Below are positions 26,639-34,170 of a stretch of 64,000 nucleotides of DNA, piece by piece. Source of the DNA: Brevundimonas sp. (GTDB taxonomy: Bacteria; Pseudomonadota; Alphaproteobacteria; Caulobacterales; Caulobacteraceae); the NCBI RefSeq assembly GCF_029946145.1, contig NZ_JAQSDY010000009.1, positions 1-64,000 on the forward strand. Reading direction: 5' to 3'. The position numbers and the translations under genes are program-made. Below the pieces are notes generated by a model. It was given only the letters and a program-made list of their open reading frames with translations, did no database searches and was not told where the DNA came from. How positions within the stretch are numbered: position 1 is the first letter of the stretch; every line of letters starts with the position of its first letter.

Positions 26639-26659
26639 TTTAACACCGCCAATGTTAAA
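26639..26659 (-). promoter_or_regulatory. Operator-like palindrome upstream of the AbiE-like pair
   Basis: TTTAACA (26639-26645) and TGTTAAA (26653-26659) form a perfect 7-bp inverted repeat around 7 bases, ending 10 bases upstream of the AbiEi-like ATG. Position and symmetry suggest the antitoxin's own operator. Confidence 0.5.
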
Positions 26660-26723
26660 AGCAACTTTGATGTGAAACTCCGCTGGAGTCCATCGGCAAC
26701 CTTGATGCGCCCTTCACGCAGGG

Positions 26724-27070
26724 CTGGACGCCGTCCTGTTCAACAGGATGGTGGTCGGCGCCGACGCGCACGCCAAGAACTATTCGCTGCTGCTGTCCGG
26801 CGAGGGCCGGGTGCACCTGGCCCCCCTCTACGACATCGCCAGCGCCCTGCCGTACCCCGGCCTCGACTATCAGAAGCTCAAGCTGGCGATGAAGCTCGGC
26901 GGCGAATACCGGCTGGGATGCATCGGGGCGCGGCATGTGGGACGCATGGCGGCCGAGGTGCGCCAGTCTCCGAAACGGTGGGTCGAGCGCGCCCGCGAGC
27001 TCCCAGGGAAGACGCCTGAGACGGTCAGGGAAGTCGCGGACGAAATGCGGACGTCCGGCCTTGGCCATGA
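26724..27070 (+). pseudogene. hipA 3' fragment, paralogue of hipA copy 2
   Basis: An in-frame segment without a start encodes LDAVLFNRMVVGADAHAKNY, LLLSGEGRVHLAPLYDIASA, GLDYQKLKLAMKLGGEYRL and RQSPKRWVERAREL. It is almost the same, at DNA level as well, as 32205-32560 in the intact hipA. It lacks the N-terminal two thirds and its end runs into the neighbouring antitoxin gene. The P-loop half is missing, so it cannot be active. Confidence 0.8.
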
Positions 27071-27080
27071 GAGGCGTCGG

Positions 27081-28157
27081 TCATCGCGGCCATCCGAAGC
27101 CGCCGTGACGCAGGAATTCAGCCGCTTCGCGACCCCGGTCGCCAGACGCGTACAGGTCGAGATAGGTCTGGATCGGTGAGGTGACCATGAGGTCGTCGAC
27201 CACCTCCATCGCGTCGCGAAGAACGGTCTCTTCGTCGAGCACCTTGACGACGACGTTGGCCCCCTTCGCCGCGGGCTCAAGCCCAAGCGCCGCTTCAAGG
27301 GCCGGCAAGGCCTCCGGCCAGGCGTACAGGATCGTCGTTTCGGTCCGGGCGTAGGGGGCCAACCAGTTCGCCGCCGAATAGGATCCGAGGGCCAGGACAG
27401 GTTCGCGTTTGTCGGGGGCCATCAGACCCTTGAGCTTGTCGATCAGGGCGTCGCCATGCAGGACCGTGTAGTAGAAGCGCGTCTTGTGCGGCGGCGCTTC
27501 GTATTCCTGTCGCCAGGCGTCCACCAGATTGTCCCCGTCGGTTAGAACCACCCCGTCCGGCGTGGCCGTCGCCCACTCCCTGGCCAACAGGCCTTCCTTG
27601 ACGTTGTGGACCTGTCCGAGACTGACGTGAGCGCCTTCGGCGATCTCCTTGAGACGCATGGGCGTGCCGGGATGGCGCAGCAGCCACCGCAGGACCCTGG
27701 AGGACTTGGGCTTGAAGAGGGATCGGAGATCGCGCTTTTCCACCGCCGGCTTGTCGGCGACCGAGGCCTCGACAAAGAGGCTGCCCATGAAGATGCGGAA
27801 GTTTCCGTAGAGGTCGAAATAGTTCACGCCGGCATCGGTGCAGGCGGCGCGGGCAGGCTCCGAGATGTAGGGGGCGACGAACATCAGCGCTTCGGTCTTG
27901 GCGCCGCGGCCGGATCGCTTGAGCTGGTCAATCGCCCGCCTCGCCGCGAGCAGGTGCCCATTCGTCTTGAACTCGCACACCAGCTGGAAGGGCTGTTCGC
28001 CGACGCGAAGATCGTAGATCGCGTCGATTTCCGACTCTCCCTGCCGGACGTGGGTGCGGACGCCCTCGATCCATGTGATCGGGATGCGGTCGAACAGGTC
28101 GGTCAGCGCGCTCGTCGCGTCTGACTCGAATTTCACCGCTTCCTGCACTTTCAACAT
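27081..28157 (-). CDS. AbiEi-family type IV antitoxin, orphan
   Basis: 358 aa. The N-terminal ~140 residues look like a nuclease-like fold (ESEIDAIYDLRVGEQPFQLV, EFKTNGHLLAARRAIDQLK). A winged helix follows (SSRVLRWLLRHPGTPMRLKE, IAEGAHVSLGQVHNVKEGLL), then the AbiEi C-terminal portion (TRFYYTVLHGDALIDKLKG, EPVLALGSYSAANWLAPYAR). No nucleotidyltransferase partner follows; the next DNA downstream is the hipA fragment, so the toxin was probably lost. TTTCAACA-type palindromes in the promoter fit autoregulation. Confidence 0.6.
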   Translation of the reverse strand: MLKVQEAVKFESDATSALTDLFDRIPITWIEGVRTHVRQGESEIDAIYDLRVGEQPFQLVCEFKTNGHLLAARRAIDQLKRSGRGAKTEALMFVAPYISEPARAACTDAGVNYFDLYGNFRIFMGSLFVEASVADKPAVEKRDLRSLFKPKSSRVLRWLLRHPGTPMRLKEIAEGAHVSLGQVHNVKEGLLAREWATATPDGVVLTDGDNLVDAWRQEYEAPPHKTRFYYTVLHGDALIDKLKGLMAPDKREPVLALGSYSAANWLAPYARTETTILYAWPEALPALEAALGLEPAAKGANVVVKVLDEETVLRDAMEVVDDLMVTSPIQTYLDLYASGDRGREAAEFLRHGGFGWPR

Positions 28158-28213
28158 ACGATGAAAATAGCTCTTTCGATGAAATTTGCAAGAGTTTTCA
28201 CTAGAGCTTCTGT

Positions 28214-28231
28214 TTTCAACACATGTTGAAA
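28214..28231 (-). promoter_or_regulatory. 18-bp palindrome upstream of the orphan AbiEi gene
   Basis: TTTCAACA-CA-TGTTGAAA, perfect arms of 8 bases, about 57-74 bases upstream of the ATG. A degenerate copy (TTTCAACA...TGAAA, 28147-28163) overlaps the start codon. Probable autoregulatory sites. Confidence 0.5.
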
Positions 28232-28317
28232 CATGCCAACATGCTGAAAGTGTCGATTTACGCTGATGAAATCCTCAATCCGGAAGGCCTGAATTGCCCG
28301 AGAGGCCCGCTGCCCTC

Positions 28318-28548
28318 GACGAGTTCGAAAATCTGTCACCTCAGCTGGCGGAGGCCCGCGCCGTCATCGGCCGGTGGCGGCACGACTACAACCACGTCCG
28401 ACCGCACTCCGCTCACGGCGGCCTCGCGCCGGAGACCGTGCGGCTGAACCACGCGGACAGTCGGCTGCGCGACGTCAATAGCTGCGCCGACCGCCCGCTC
28501 CCACCCGAGCAACAGATCAGCTATGAAGCCCGCGGGCTCCCATTATGA
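28318..28548 (+). pseudogene. IS3 transposase orfB, 3' remnant
   Basis: It encodes the C-terminal end of IS3 OrfB: LAEARAVIGRWRHDYNHVRPH, HSAHGGLAPETVRLNH, then a short tail and stop at 28546-28548. The catalytic Glu-containing upstream part of the integrase domain is absent. Same orientation as the orfA remnant at 24784; the two belong to one disrupted element. Confidence 0.75.
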
Positions 28549-28683
28549 CCGAGGGACCAGAGGGGGGCAGGTCAGCCGATAGCGACCTTGCCGCTGGCGG
28601 AGCATACTGGCGAGGGGAGCACCTGTTCGGGCGCTTTGGGTTTTCGGGCATAGAGAGGCGTACGATGGCGAGCCATCAACGTC

Positions 28684-29856
28684 TCATGAGTTGAACACGC
28701 CCGCGCTGCCAGCGTCGCTGACAATATCGGCAATCTCCAACGCCGCCAGCGGCTCTGCTGCGGCGTTCAAGTGATAGCGTGTGGACTTGTTCTCGCCGGT
28801 GCGCCGTAGCGCTCCCATGGTGGTCAGCGCCGCCAGGTCACGGGTCGCCGTTGCTGGAGGGGCGGCGGTGATTTTCATGTAGTTGGCGGCGCTCATGCCA
28901 CCGAGGAAGCCTGCCGGTCCCGCTGCAAAGAGGCGCAACAGGGCCTTCTCCTGTCGCGCATTGAGTTGGCTGCCAAAGCGATCCAGCAGGCGCGACTTCT
29001 CCAGAACAAACTCAACCTGACGCAGGGTGTGCTTCTGGGCCTCCAGGATCCTGGCGGCGAACCACAGGAGCCAGTCGGTGATTTCCAGTTCCCGATGGGC
29101 GCGCTCCAGCTCGACGTAGTAGGCTTTGCGGTGTGTGAGCAGGGTGCTCGCCATGCCGGTAATCGCTGGCGTGATAAGGCCCTGGGCGAGGATTTTCTCG
29201 CTGATGGCCCGGCCGACACGCCCATTGCCGTCCTCGAACGGGTGGATACTCTCAAACCAGAGATGGGCCATCCCCGCGCGTGTCACCGCCGGAAGGGGCG
29301 CGCTCCCGGTGGGTGCGCTCCGCTCCAACCATTGCCAGAAGCGCGCCATCTCGCGGGCGACCTCGTCGGAAGGCGGCGCTTCAAAATGCACCTTGGGCGC
29401 ATGCAAAGGTCCAGAGACGATCTGCATGGGATCGGTGTGGGTGCGGTAGCGCCCGATGTCCTTTAGGTCGGTGCGGCCATTGGTGATGAGCCGGTGCCAG
29501 TGGAAGAGGGTCGCTTCGGTTAGCGGCGCGGCGGATTGCTCGTAGAGATCGACCATCATTTCGGCGATGCCCGCCTCGGCGGGGGAAGCGCGGCGATGGT
29601 CGCTGCCCAGCCCCAGGCGCCTGCGGATGGACGACTGGACGCTATCGCGGTCCAGCGGCTCGCCCTCGATGGCCGAGGTGTCCACGGCCTCGTGGCTCAT
29701 GAGCTCGATGGTGAGGCGGTTGCGCTCGTCGGCGCTCAGGTGTTTTGATGCGCCGACGACTACGCCCGCGCCCTCGGCGAAGAGGGCTTCGGCACGTATA
29801 AGCTTATGTCGATCCCAGCTGAATTCCGGCCAGGCATCCTGTTGCCAATTCCACAT
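28684..29856 (-). CDS. Fic family protein with N-terminal DUF4172
   Basis: 390 aa. The N-terminal DUF4172 (WNWQQDAWPEFSWD, residues 2-15 onward) carries the inhibitory helix motif VDTSAIEGE (S/TxxxEG, ~57-65). The Fic core has the complete active site HPFEDGNGRVGR (~206-217), and a C-terminal winged helix follows. Fic enzymes transfer AMP to protein hydroxyls; the inhibitory Glu keeps such class II proteins low in activity until released. It is transcribed alone from a promoter containing an 11-bp inverted repeat. Confidence 0.88.
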   Translation of the reverse strand: MWNWQQDAWPEFSWDRHKLIRAEALFAEGAGVVVGASKHLSADERNRLTIELMSHEAVDTSAIEGEPLDRDSVQSSIRRRLGLGSDHRRASPAEAGIAEMMVDLYEQSAAPLTEATLFHWHRLITNGRTDLKDIGRYRTHTDPMQIVSGPLHAPKVHFEAPPSDEVAREMARFWQWLERSAPTGSAPLPAVTRAGMAHLWFESIHPFEDGNGRVGRAISEKILAQGLITPAITGMASTLLTHRKAYYVELERAHRELEITDWLLWFAARILEAQKHTLRQVEFVLEKSRLLDRFGSQLNARQEKALLRLFAAGPAGFLGGMSAANYMKITAAPPATATRDLAALTTMGALRRTGENKSTRYHLNAAAEPLAALEIADIVSDAGSAGVFNS

Positions 29857-29876
29857 GACGATCGATATTTACACCG

Positions 29877-29913
29877 TTTATCGATCAATTTCCACGACAT
29901 TATGATCGATAAA
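29877..29913 (-). promoter_or_regulatory. Inverted repeat in the fic promoter
   Basis: TTTATCGATCA (29877-29887) and TGATCGATAAA (29903-29913) are perfect 11-bp arms around 15 bases, starting 20 bases upstream of the fic ATG. The C-terminal winged helix of the Fic protein, or an unlinked regulator, could bind here. Confidence 0.5.
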
Positions 29914-30097
29914 GAGCGAACTTATCGCCATGGGAGAAGGACGGGGGCAACAGGCGGAGTGAAATTGGGGGCCAGTGCGTCTGGTCAGGAGCTTCCTCGG
30001 CGCGCTGATGCGGATGTGCCATCTTCCGAGGCATGAAGGTCTACAGATTCGACGCCCCCACGCCGCAAGGGCGAGCGGCCCGCGACCGGTCAAAACA

Positions 30098-30403
30098 ATG
30101 ATCAAGCCCCTCGACCAGATGCTTGAAGCCGATCCGCGCTATCAGGATCTCCTCATCGAGGAGCCGGCCGGAGAGTGGCGCGCGCTGTCGCTCGGTGATC
30201 ACCACGCCATCGTGGCTGCGATCGTCATCCCGGCGTCAGTGCCTGATGAAGTGGCTACGCTGTTCAGGCGCGCCCAACATGCCTTCCTGTACGCATGGTT
30301 TGACTATGAACTCGCGCCTCTGGCGGAAGCGCAAGCGTTCGCCGCGCTGGAATCGGCGTTGCGACTGCGGCTCACCATGAAGGGTGCTGACGCCGCTCTA
30401 TGA
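30098..30403 (+). CDS. Hypothetical protein, probably 3'-truncated
   Basis: 101 aa from the ATG at 30098. It has no signal peptide or membrane segment. Residues ~50-85 (RAQHAFLYAWFDYELAPLAEAQAFAALESALRLRL) look like a conserved helical block, but I do not recognise the family. After LRLRLTMKG the sequence switches to ADAAL and stops, while a different conserved coding frame begins, so the gene seems to have been fused to a foreign 3' end. Confidence 0.45.
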   Translation: MIKPLDQMLEADPRYQDLLIEEPAGEWRALSLGDHHAIVAAIVIPASVPDEVATLFRRAQHAFLYAWFDYELAPLAEAQAFAALESALRLRLTMKGADAAL

Positions 30404-30863
30404 TGTGCCGGACGCCCTGCTCAATGGGCGCACGGTGGACGATCTGGAGGCCGTCGCCCGGCGGGTGAAGGGCGATGCTGCTCTGTGCGCCCGGATCGTT
30501 GCCGCTTGGGCGGCCGGGCGGACCGCTTACGAGCGATCCCCTCATCCAGAGCGTCGCACGCATGACGGCTTCCCCGGGCCGGACGACGAACTGCGGCGTG
30601 ACGACTTCCACGAAGCGGGGTGGGCTGAGGCTGTCAGGATTGTCGAGCATTTCGACGACGACCGGCTGCGCACATTCGGCCTGCGGCTGATCTATCTCGG
30701 GAACCGCGCCGTTCTTCCGGAAGTGCTTGCCGCCGAAGCGGAGCGTGCGCTGACGGATCGTCTTTTAGGGGACGAATCCGGCGGGCTGACACTGACCGCC
30801 GCCCTGGCCGAGACGGACAGATTGCTTCCTTTGGTGGGGAGGGCCGCGATCGCGAGCTTCTGA
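30384..30863 (+). pseudogene. Possible C-terminal fragment of an exonuclease-type protein
   Basis: 159 aa reading frame (LYDVPDALLNGRTVDDLEAV, RRVKGDAALCARIVAAWAAG, YERSPHPERRTHDGFPGPDD, RLRTFGLRLIYLGNRAVLPE). The pattern resembles the region that follows the catalytic domain in some alphaproteobacterial exonuclease proteins, but the DEDD nuclease part is missing. It overlaps the preceding truncated gene by 20 bases. Recognition is from memory and uncertain; either way it looks like a 5'-truncated remnant. Confidence 0.35.
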
Positions 30864-30954
30864 ACGGCTACAGAGTCTGGCTTGTTGATCGGATTGAGCG
30901 AGTTATGGCTTTCCGGGCGAAGCGGCTCGCTTCGCCGGCTTAAAGTCCCAAATG

Positions 30955-31028
30955 ACTGTCAGCGTTCGATGACAATATGGTTTGTAATCGTACGCTAACA
31001 TCTCGTATTGTCATCGAACGCTGACAGT
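30955..31028 (+). promoter_or_regulatory. Long inverted repeat in the hipBA-2 promoter
   Basis: A perfect 23-bp arm (30955-30977) is repeated inverted at 31006-31028 with a 28-base spacer. Each arm contains GTCAGCGTTCGATGAC, itself GTCA...TGAC. This size and symmetry fit a pair of HipB binding sites that could be bridged by dimers. The spacer is AT-richer and probably holds the promoter. Confidence 0.6.
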
Positions 31029-31035
31029 GATAAAT

Positions 31036-31051
31036 GTCAGCGTATGCTGAC
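31036..31051 (+). promoter_or_regulatory. GTCAGC palindrome near the hipB-2 start
   Basis: GTCAGC-GTAT-GCTGAC, a 16-bp palindrome sharing the GTCAGC half-site with the long inverted repeat upstream. An in-frame ATG at 31034 lies against it, which favours the next ATG (31064, after GAGGTG) as the true hipB start. Confidence 0.5.
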
Positions 31052-31063
31052 GAGGTGGCTGCG

Positions 31064-31345
31064 ATGATCGTGCGTTCGTCCAAGGATCTGGGAGCGGCCG
31101 TCAAGGCGCGCCGTAAGGCGCTGGGTCTGGACCAGGGATCGCTGGCCACCAAGGTCGGTGTCAGCCGTCAGTGGATCGGGGCCCTCGAGCAGGGCAAGCC
31201 TGGCGCCGAGCTCGCCCTTGTGCTGCGGACCCTTCGGACGCTGGAACTGCCGCTGGCGATCGGGGAGCCGCTGTTGGCGCGCGAGGGCGAGGGGCCGGCG
31301 GTAGACATCGATGCGATCGTGGCGCGGGCTCGCCAGGGTGGCTGA
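31064..31345 (+). CDS. hipB: HipB antitoxin (XRE HTH), copy 2
   Basis: 93 aa from the ATG at 31064 (MIVRSSKDLGAAVKARRKAL); the helix-turn-helix is LDQGSLATKVGVSRQWIGALEQGK (~22-45). The usual HipB C-terminal segment (LALVLRTLRTLELPLAIGEP) follows. It overlaps the GTG start of hipA by 8 bases. It should neutralise HipA and repress from the GTCAGC sites upstream. Confidence 0.88.
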   Translation: MIVRSSKDLGAAVKARRKALGLDQGSLATKVGVSRQWIGALEQGKPGAELALVLRTLRTLELPLAIGEPLLAREGEGPAVDIDAIVARARQGG

Positions 31346-32660
31346 AGAAACCCTCATCCTCCTGCTCGACGGCCGGACCATCGGATCCCTTCACCGCCGC
31401 AAGGGCCGCCTGTCTCTGGTTTACGACGACGCATGGCGTCTGAGATCCGACGCCTACCCCCTGTCCCTGTCGATGCCGCTCGCTATGGCGGAGCATCCGC
31501 ATACGCCGGTGAACGCCTTTCTCTGGGGTCTGCTGCCGGATAACGATGTCGTCATCGAGCGCTGGGCCCGCCATTTCCAGGTCTCGCCAAAGAATCCCTT
31601 CGCCTTGATCGGCGCGGTCGGTGAGGATTGCGCCGGCGCCGTGCAGTTCGTTCGTCCTGAGCGACTGGAAGCCCTTCAAGGCGGCATCGAGGATGCCATC
31701 GACTGGCTGGAGCCGGATCAGGTCGCGGAACGGCTGAAGGCGCTCAGGGACGATCCGGCGGCCTGGCGGGCGGCGCGGGATACGGGCCAGTTCAGCCTCG
31801 CCGGCGCCCAGCCCAAGACCGCCCTGATGTGGGAGAACGGTCGATGGGGCGTGCCGTCGGGCCGGCTGCCCACGACCCACATCCTCAAACCGCCCAGCGT
31901 GGCCTTCGACGGCCACGCCGAGAACGAGCACCTCTGCCTGCTGCTCGCGCGACGCCTCGGCATTCCGGCGGCGGCGACGCGCGTCGAACGCTTCGGGGAC
32001 GAGATCGCCATCGTGGTCGAACGCTATGATCGTCAGCGTGTCGGCGACCGGATCGCGCGGGTGCATCAGGAAGACTTCTGCCAGGCCCTCGCCCGCCTTC
32101 CGACCGACAAGTATCAGAACGAGGGCGGGCCGGGCGTGCGCGACTGCGTGGAGGTCCTGGCGGACCAGTCGAGCGCACCGGGCGAGGACATAGACACCTT
32201 CCTGGACGCTGTCCTGTTCAACTGGATCGTCGTTGGCACCGACGCCCACGCCAAGAACTACTCACTGCTATTGTCCGGAGAGGGGCGGGTGCGCCTGGCC
32301 CCGCTCTACGACATCGCCAGCGCCCTGCCGTACCCCGGTCTCGACTATCAGAAGCTCAAGCTGGCGATGAAGCTCGGCGGCGAATACCGGCTGAGGGACA
32401 TCGGGGCGCGGCATGTGGGCCGGATGGCGGCCGAGGTGCGCCAGTCTCCGAAGCGGTGGGTCGAGCGCGCCCGTGAGCTCGCCCGGGAAACGCCCGCGGC
32501 GGTCAACGATGTCGCGGAGGAAATGCGGGCCTCCGGCCTTGACCACGAGATCGTCGGGCGGCTCGCCGAGACCATCGCCGACCGGGCGAGGACTCTGGAG
32601 GCGCTGTTGGCTGCATGGACGCCTGAAGAGGCCGCCGCGAAGCCACGCCCGGCGGCCTGA
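31338..32660 (+). CDS. hipA: HipA kinase toxin, copy 2
   Basis: 440 aa from the GTG at 31338. It is a full-length HipA: N-subdomain (LSLSMPLAMAEHPHTPVNAF, LWGLLPDNDVVIERWA), P-loop FSLAGAQPKTALMW, HILKPPS, ENEHLCLLLARRLGIPAA, IVVERYDR, and the catalytic VVGTDAHAKNYSLLL followed by APLYDIASALPY. It is of the classical HipA type, unlike copy 1. A 3' copy of this gene lies at 26724-27070. It is the last gene of the foreign block; trbB begins 111 bases on, in convergent orientation. Confidence 0.9.
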   Translation: MAEETLILLLDGRTIGSLHRRKGRLSLVYDDAWRLRSDAYPLSLSMPLAMAEHPHTPVNAFLWGLLPDNDVVIERWARHFQVSPKNPFALIGAVGEDCAGAVQFVRPERLEALQGGIEDAIDWLEPDQVAERLKALRDDPAAWRAARDTGQFSLAGAQPKTALMWENGRWGVPSGRLPTTHILKPPSVAFDGHAENEHLCLLLARRLGIPAAATRVERFGDEIAIVVERYDRQRVGDRIARVHQEDFCQALARLPTDKYQNEGGPGVRDCVEVLADQSSAPGEDIDTFLDAVLFNWIVVGTDAHAKNYSLLLSGEGRVRLAPLYDIASALPYPGLDYQKLKLAMKLGGEYRLRDIGARHVGRMAAEVRQSPKRWVERARELARETPAAVNDVAEEMRASGLDHEIVGRLAETIADRARTLEALLAAWTPEEAAAKPRPAA

Positions 32661-32771
32661 AGAAACAGTCTGAAAATCCGGTTCGGATCCGGAGCAGCGG
32701 GCGGCGCGGCAGCCGCTTGATTCGCAGACGCGCCGATGCGCCCGAAAGCCAGCCGCTGGACCCTCGAGGCG

Positions 32772-33728
32772 TCAGGCGAGCGACCGCAGCTGGTAGGCGT
32801 CTCCGATCAGGCCATCGACGGACAGGACTGCCTCGACCCGACGACCCGACGCCGTCCGCCGGATATGCACGATGCGGTCAACGGCCTGACTGATCATCCT
32901 GCGAGGCGGCTGGACGAGGACCTCGCCAATCAGGTCCTCCACGCGGGACAGGACATCGGCGGCCGAGTTGGCGTGGATCGTCGACAGGCCGCCGGGATGG
33001 CCGGTGTTCCAGCTTTTGAGCGTCTCCAGAGCGGCCGCCCCGTCCCGCATCTCTCCGACGACGATCCGGTCCGGGCGCATGCGCAGCGCGTCGCGCACCA
33101 GATCGACCACGCCAATCGCGACCGGCTGGCGGCGCGTCAGGACCGAGACGAGGTCCCAGGCGGAACACTGCAGCTCGGGCGTATCCTCGACCAGAAACAC
33201 CCGGTCGCCGGCGAAGGCGGGCTCGGCCAGCACGGCGTTGGCCAAAGTCGTCTTGCCCGACCCCGTACCGCCCGAGATGAGGATATTCAGCCGGCCGGCG
33301 GCGGCCTCCCTGAGAGCGGCGGCCTGGGCCTCGCTCATCACGCCGGCTCGGACATAGTCGTCGAGCGTCCATATCACCGCCGGCCGCTTGCGGATCGAAA
33401 ACGCCGGAGCCGCGCTGACCGGCGGCAGAACGCCCTGGAACCGCTCGCCTGTTCCCGGCAGGACGCCCGACAGCCGCGGGTCGTCCCAGGTCACGGTTTC
33501 TCCAACATAGTCGGCGATCAGGCGAATGACCCGCTCGCGCGCCTCGGCGGCCAGCGTCTGTCCGGTGTCCCGGCGACCCTGGCCGCTTCTATCCAGCACC
33601 AGTCGCCCGTCCGGATTGGCGAGGATCTCCACGACCTCCGGGTCGGCGAGGGCGGACAGCACAGTGTCGCCCAAGGCATGACGCAGGGCCTCGAGCTTGC
33701 GCTCCGCTATGACGGGGTGGGCGGCCAC
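32772..33728 (-). CDS. trbB: TrbB, VirB11-like conjugation ATPase
   Basis: 318 aa. It has the full VirB11/TrbB layout: N-terminal domain (ADPEVVEILANPDGRLVLD), Walker A ILISGGTGSGKTTLANAV (~150-165), Asp box (FLVEDTPELQ), Walker B (RPDRIVVGEMRDGAA) and His box (GHPGGLSTIHANSA). It drives pilus assembly with TrbE. In related clusters trbC follows directly; here 10.4 kb of foreign DNA intervenes. One base separates it from the CopG-like gene. Confidence 0.93.
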   Translation of the reverse strand: MAAHPVIAERKLEALRHALGDTVLSALADPEVVEILANPDGRLVLDRSGQGRRDTGQTLAAEARERVIRLIADYVGETVTWDDPRLSGVLPGTGERFQGVLPPVSAAPAFSIRKRPAVIWTLDDYVRAGVMSEAQAAALREAAAGRLNILISGGTGSGKTTLANAVLAEPAFAGDRVFLVEDTPELQCSAWDLVSVLTRRQPVAIGVVDLVRDALRMRPDRIVVGEMRDGAAALETLKSWNTGHPGGLSTIHANSAADVLSRVEDLIGEVLVQPPRRMISQAVDRIVHIRRTASGRRVEAVLSVDGLIGDAYQLRSLA

Positions 33729-33729
33729 C

Positions 33730-34170
33730 TCAGTTCGCGGAGCCGAACGATCGGTCCTGCGGGCCGGCGGCGTCCCGCTGGGAGCGGCCCGCCACGATGC
33801 GCGCCGCCGTCGCGTCGAGCAGCCGCTCGATCCGGCGGTCCACGGCGGCCTGGACCGTCGGGTCCTGATCCGCGACGGCGTCAGGGAGCGTCGGGAAAAA
33901 GGCGCGCGCCACCTCTATCAACAGCTCCTGCACGATCTGCATGTCGCGCGCCGTCGCCCGCATATGGTCGCGCAGCGACCGTTCCAGCAGCTGCAGCCGA
34001 TCATCCGGGTCCGCCTGCGGGCTTTTCTGCAGCCCCCGGGCGATCGCCCGCCCGGCGGCCTGGCTCAGCGGCATCCGGCCCGATCGGGCCTCACGGTTCA
34101 GGCCGGTGATGATCCTGGGGTCGTTGAGATAGACCTGCACCCGGCACGTCGCTGCGTCTTTTCTAGGCAT
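33730..34170 (-). CDS. CopG/RHH-like conjugation-associated regulator
   Basis: 146 aa from the ATG at 34170 (MPRKDAATCRVQVYLNDPRI). The N-terminal ~50 residues look like a ribbon-helix-helix protein; the rest is helical. Genes of this kind lie between traG and trbB in many alphaproteobacterial elements and are annotated as CopG-family regulators. Its start overlaps the traG remnant's end by 8 bases, so the original operon order is preserved. Confidence 0.65.
   Translation of the reverse strand: MPRKDAATCRVQVYLNDPRIITGLNREARSGRMPLSQAAGRAIARGLQKSPQADPDDRLQLLERSLRDHMRATARDMQIVQELLIEVARAFFPTLPDAVADQDPTVQAAVDRRIERLLDATAARIVAGRSQRDAAGPQDRSFGSAN

Larger units (their letters stand above)
24703..28574 (+). 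mobile_element. IS3-family element remnant, interior replaced by an AbiE/hipA' block
   Basis: The left end TGATCTGCTCCCCAG (24703-24717) and the right end, whose reverse complement reads TGACCTGCCCCCCT (28561-28574), are imperfect inverted repeats. Inside are the first 26 codons of an IS3 orfA (24784) and, 3.5 kb later in the same orientation, the last ~70 codons of an IS3 orfB. The middle of both transposase genes is gone; the DNA between carries an AbiE-like pair, a hipA fragment and an AbiEi gene. No convincing target duplication was found. Confidence 0.6.
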
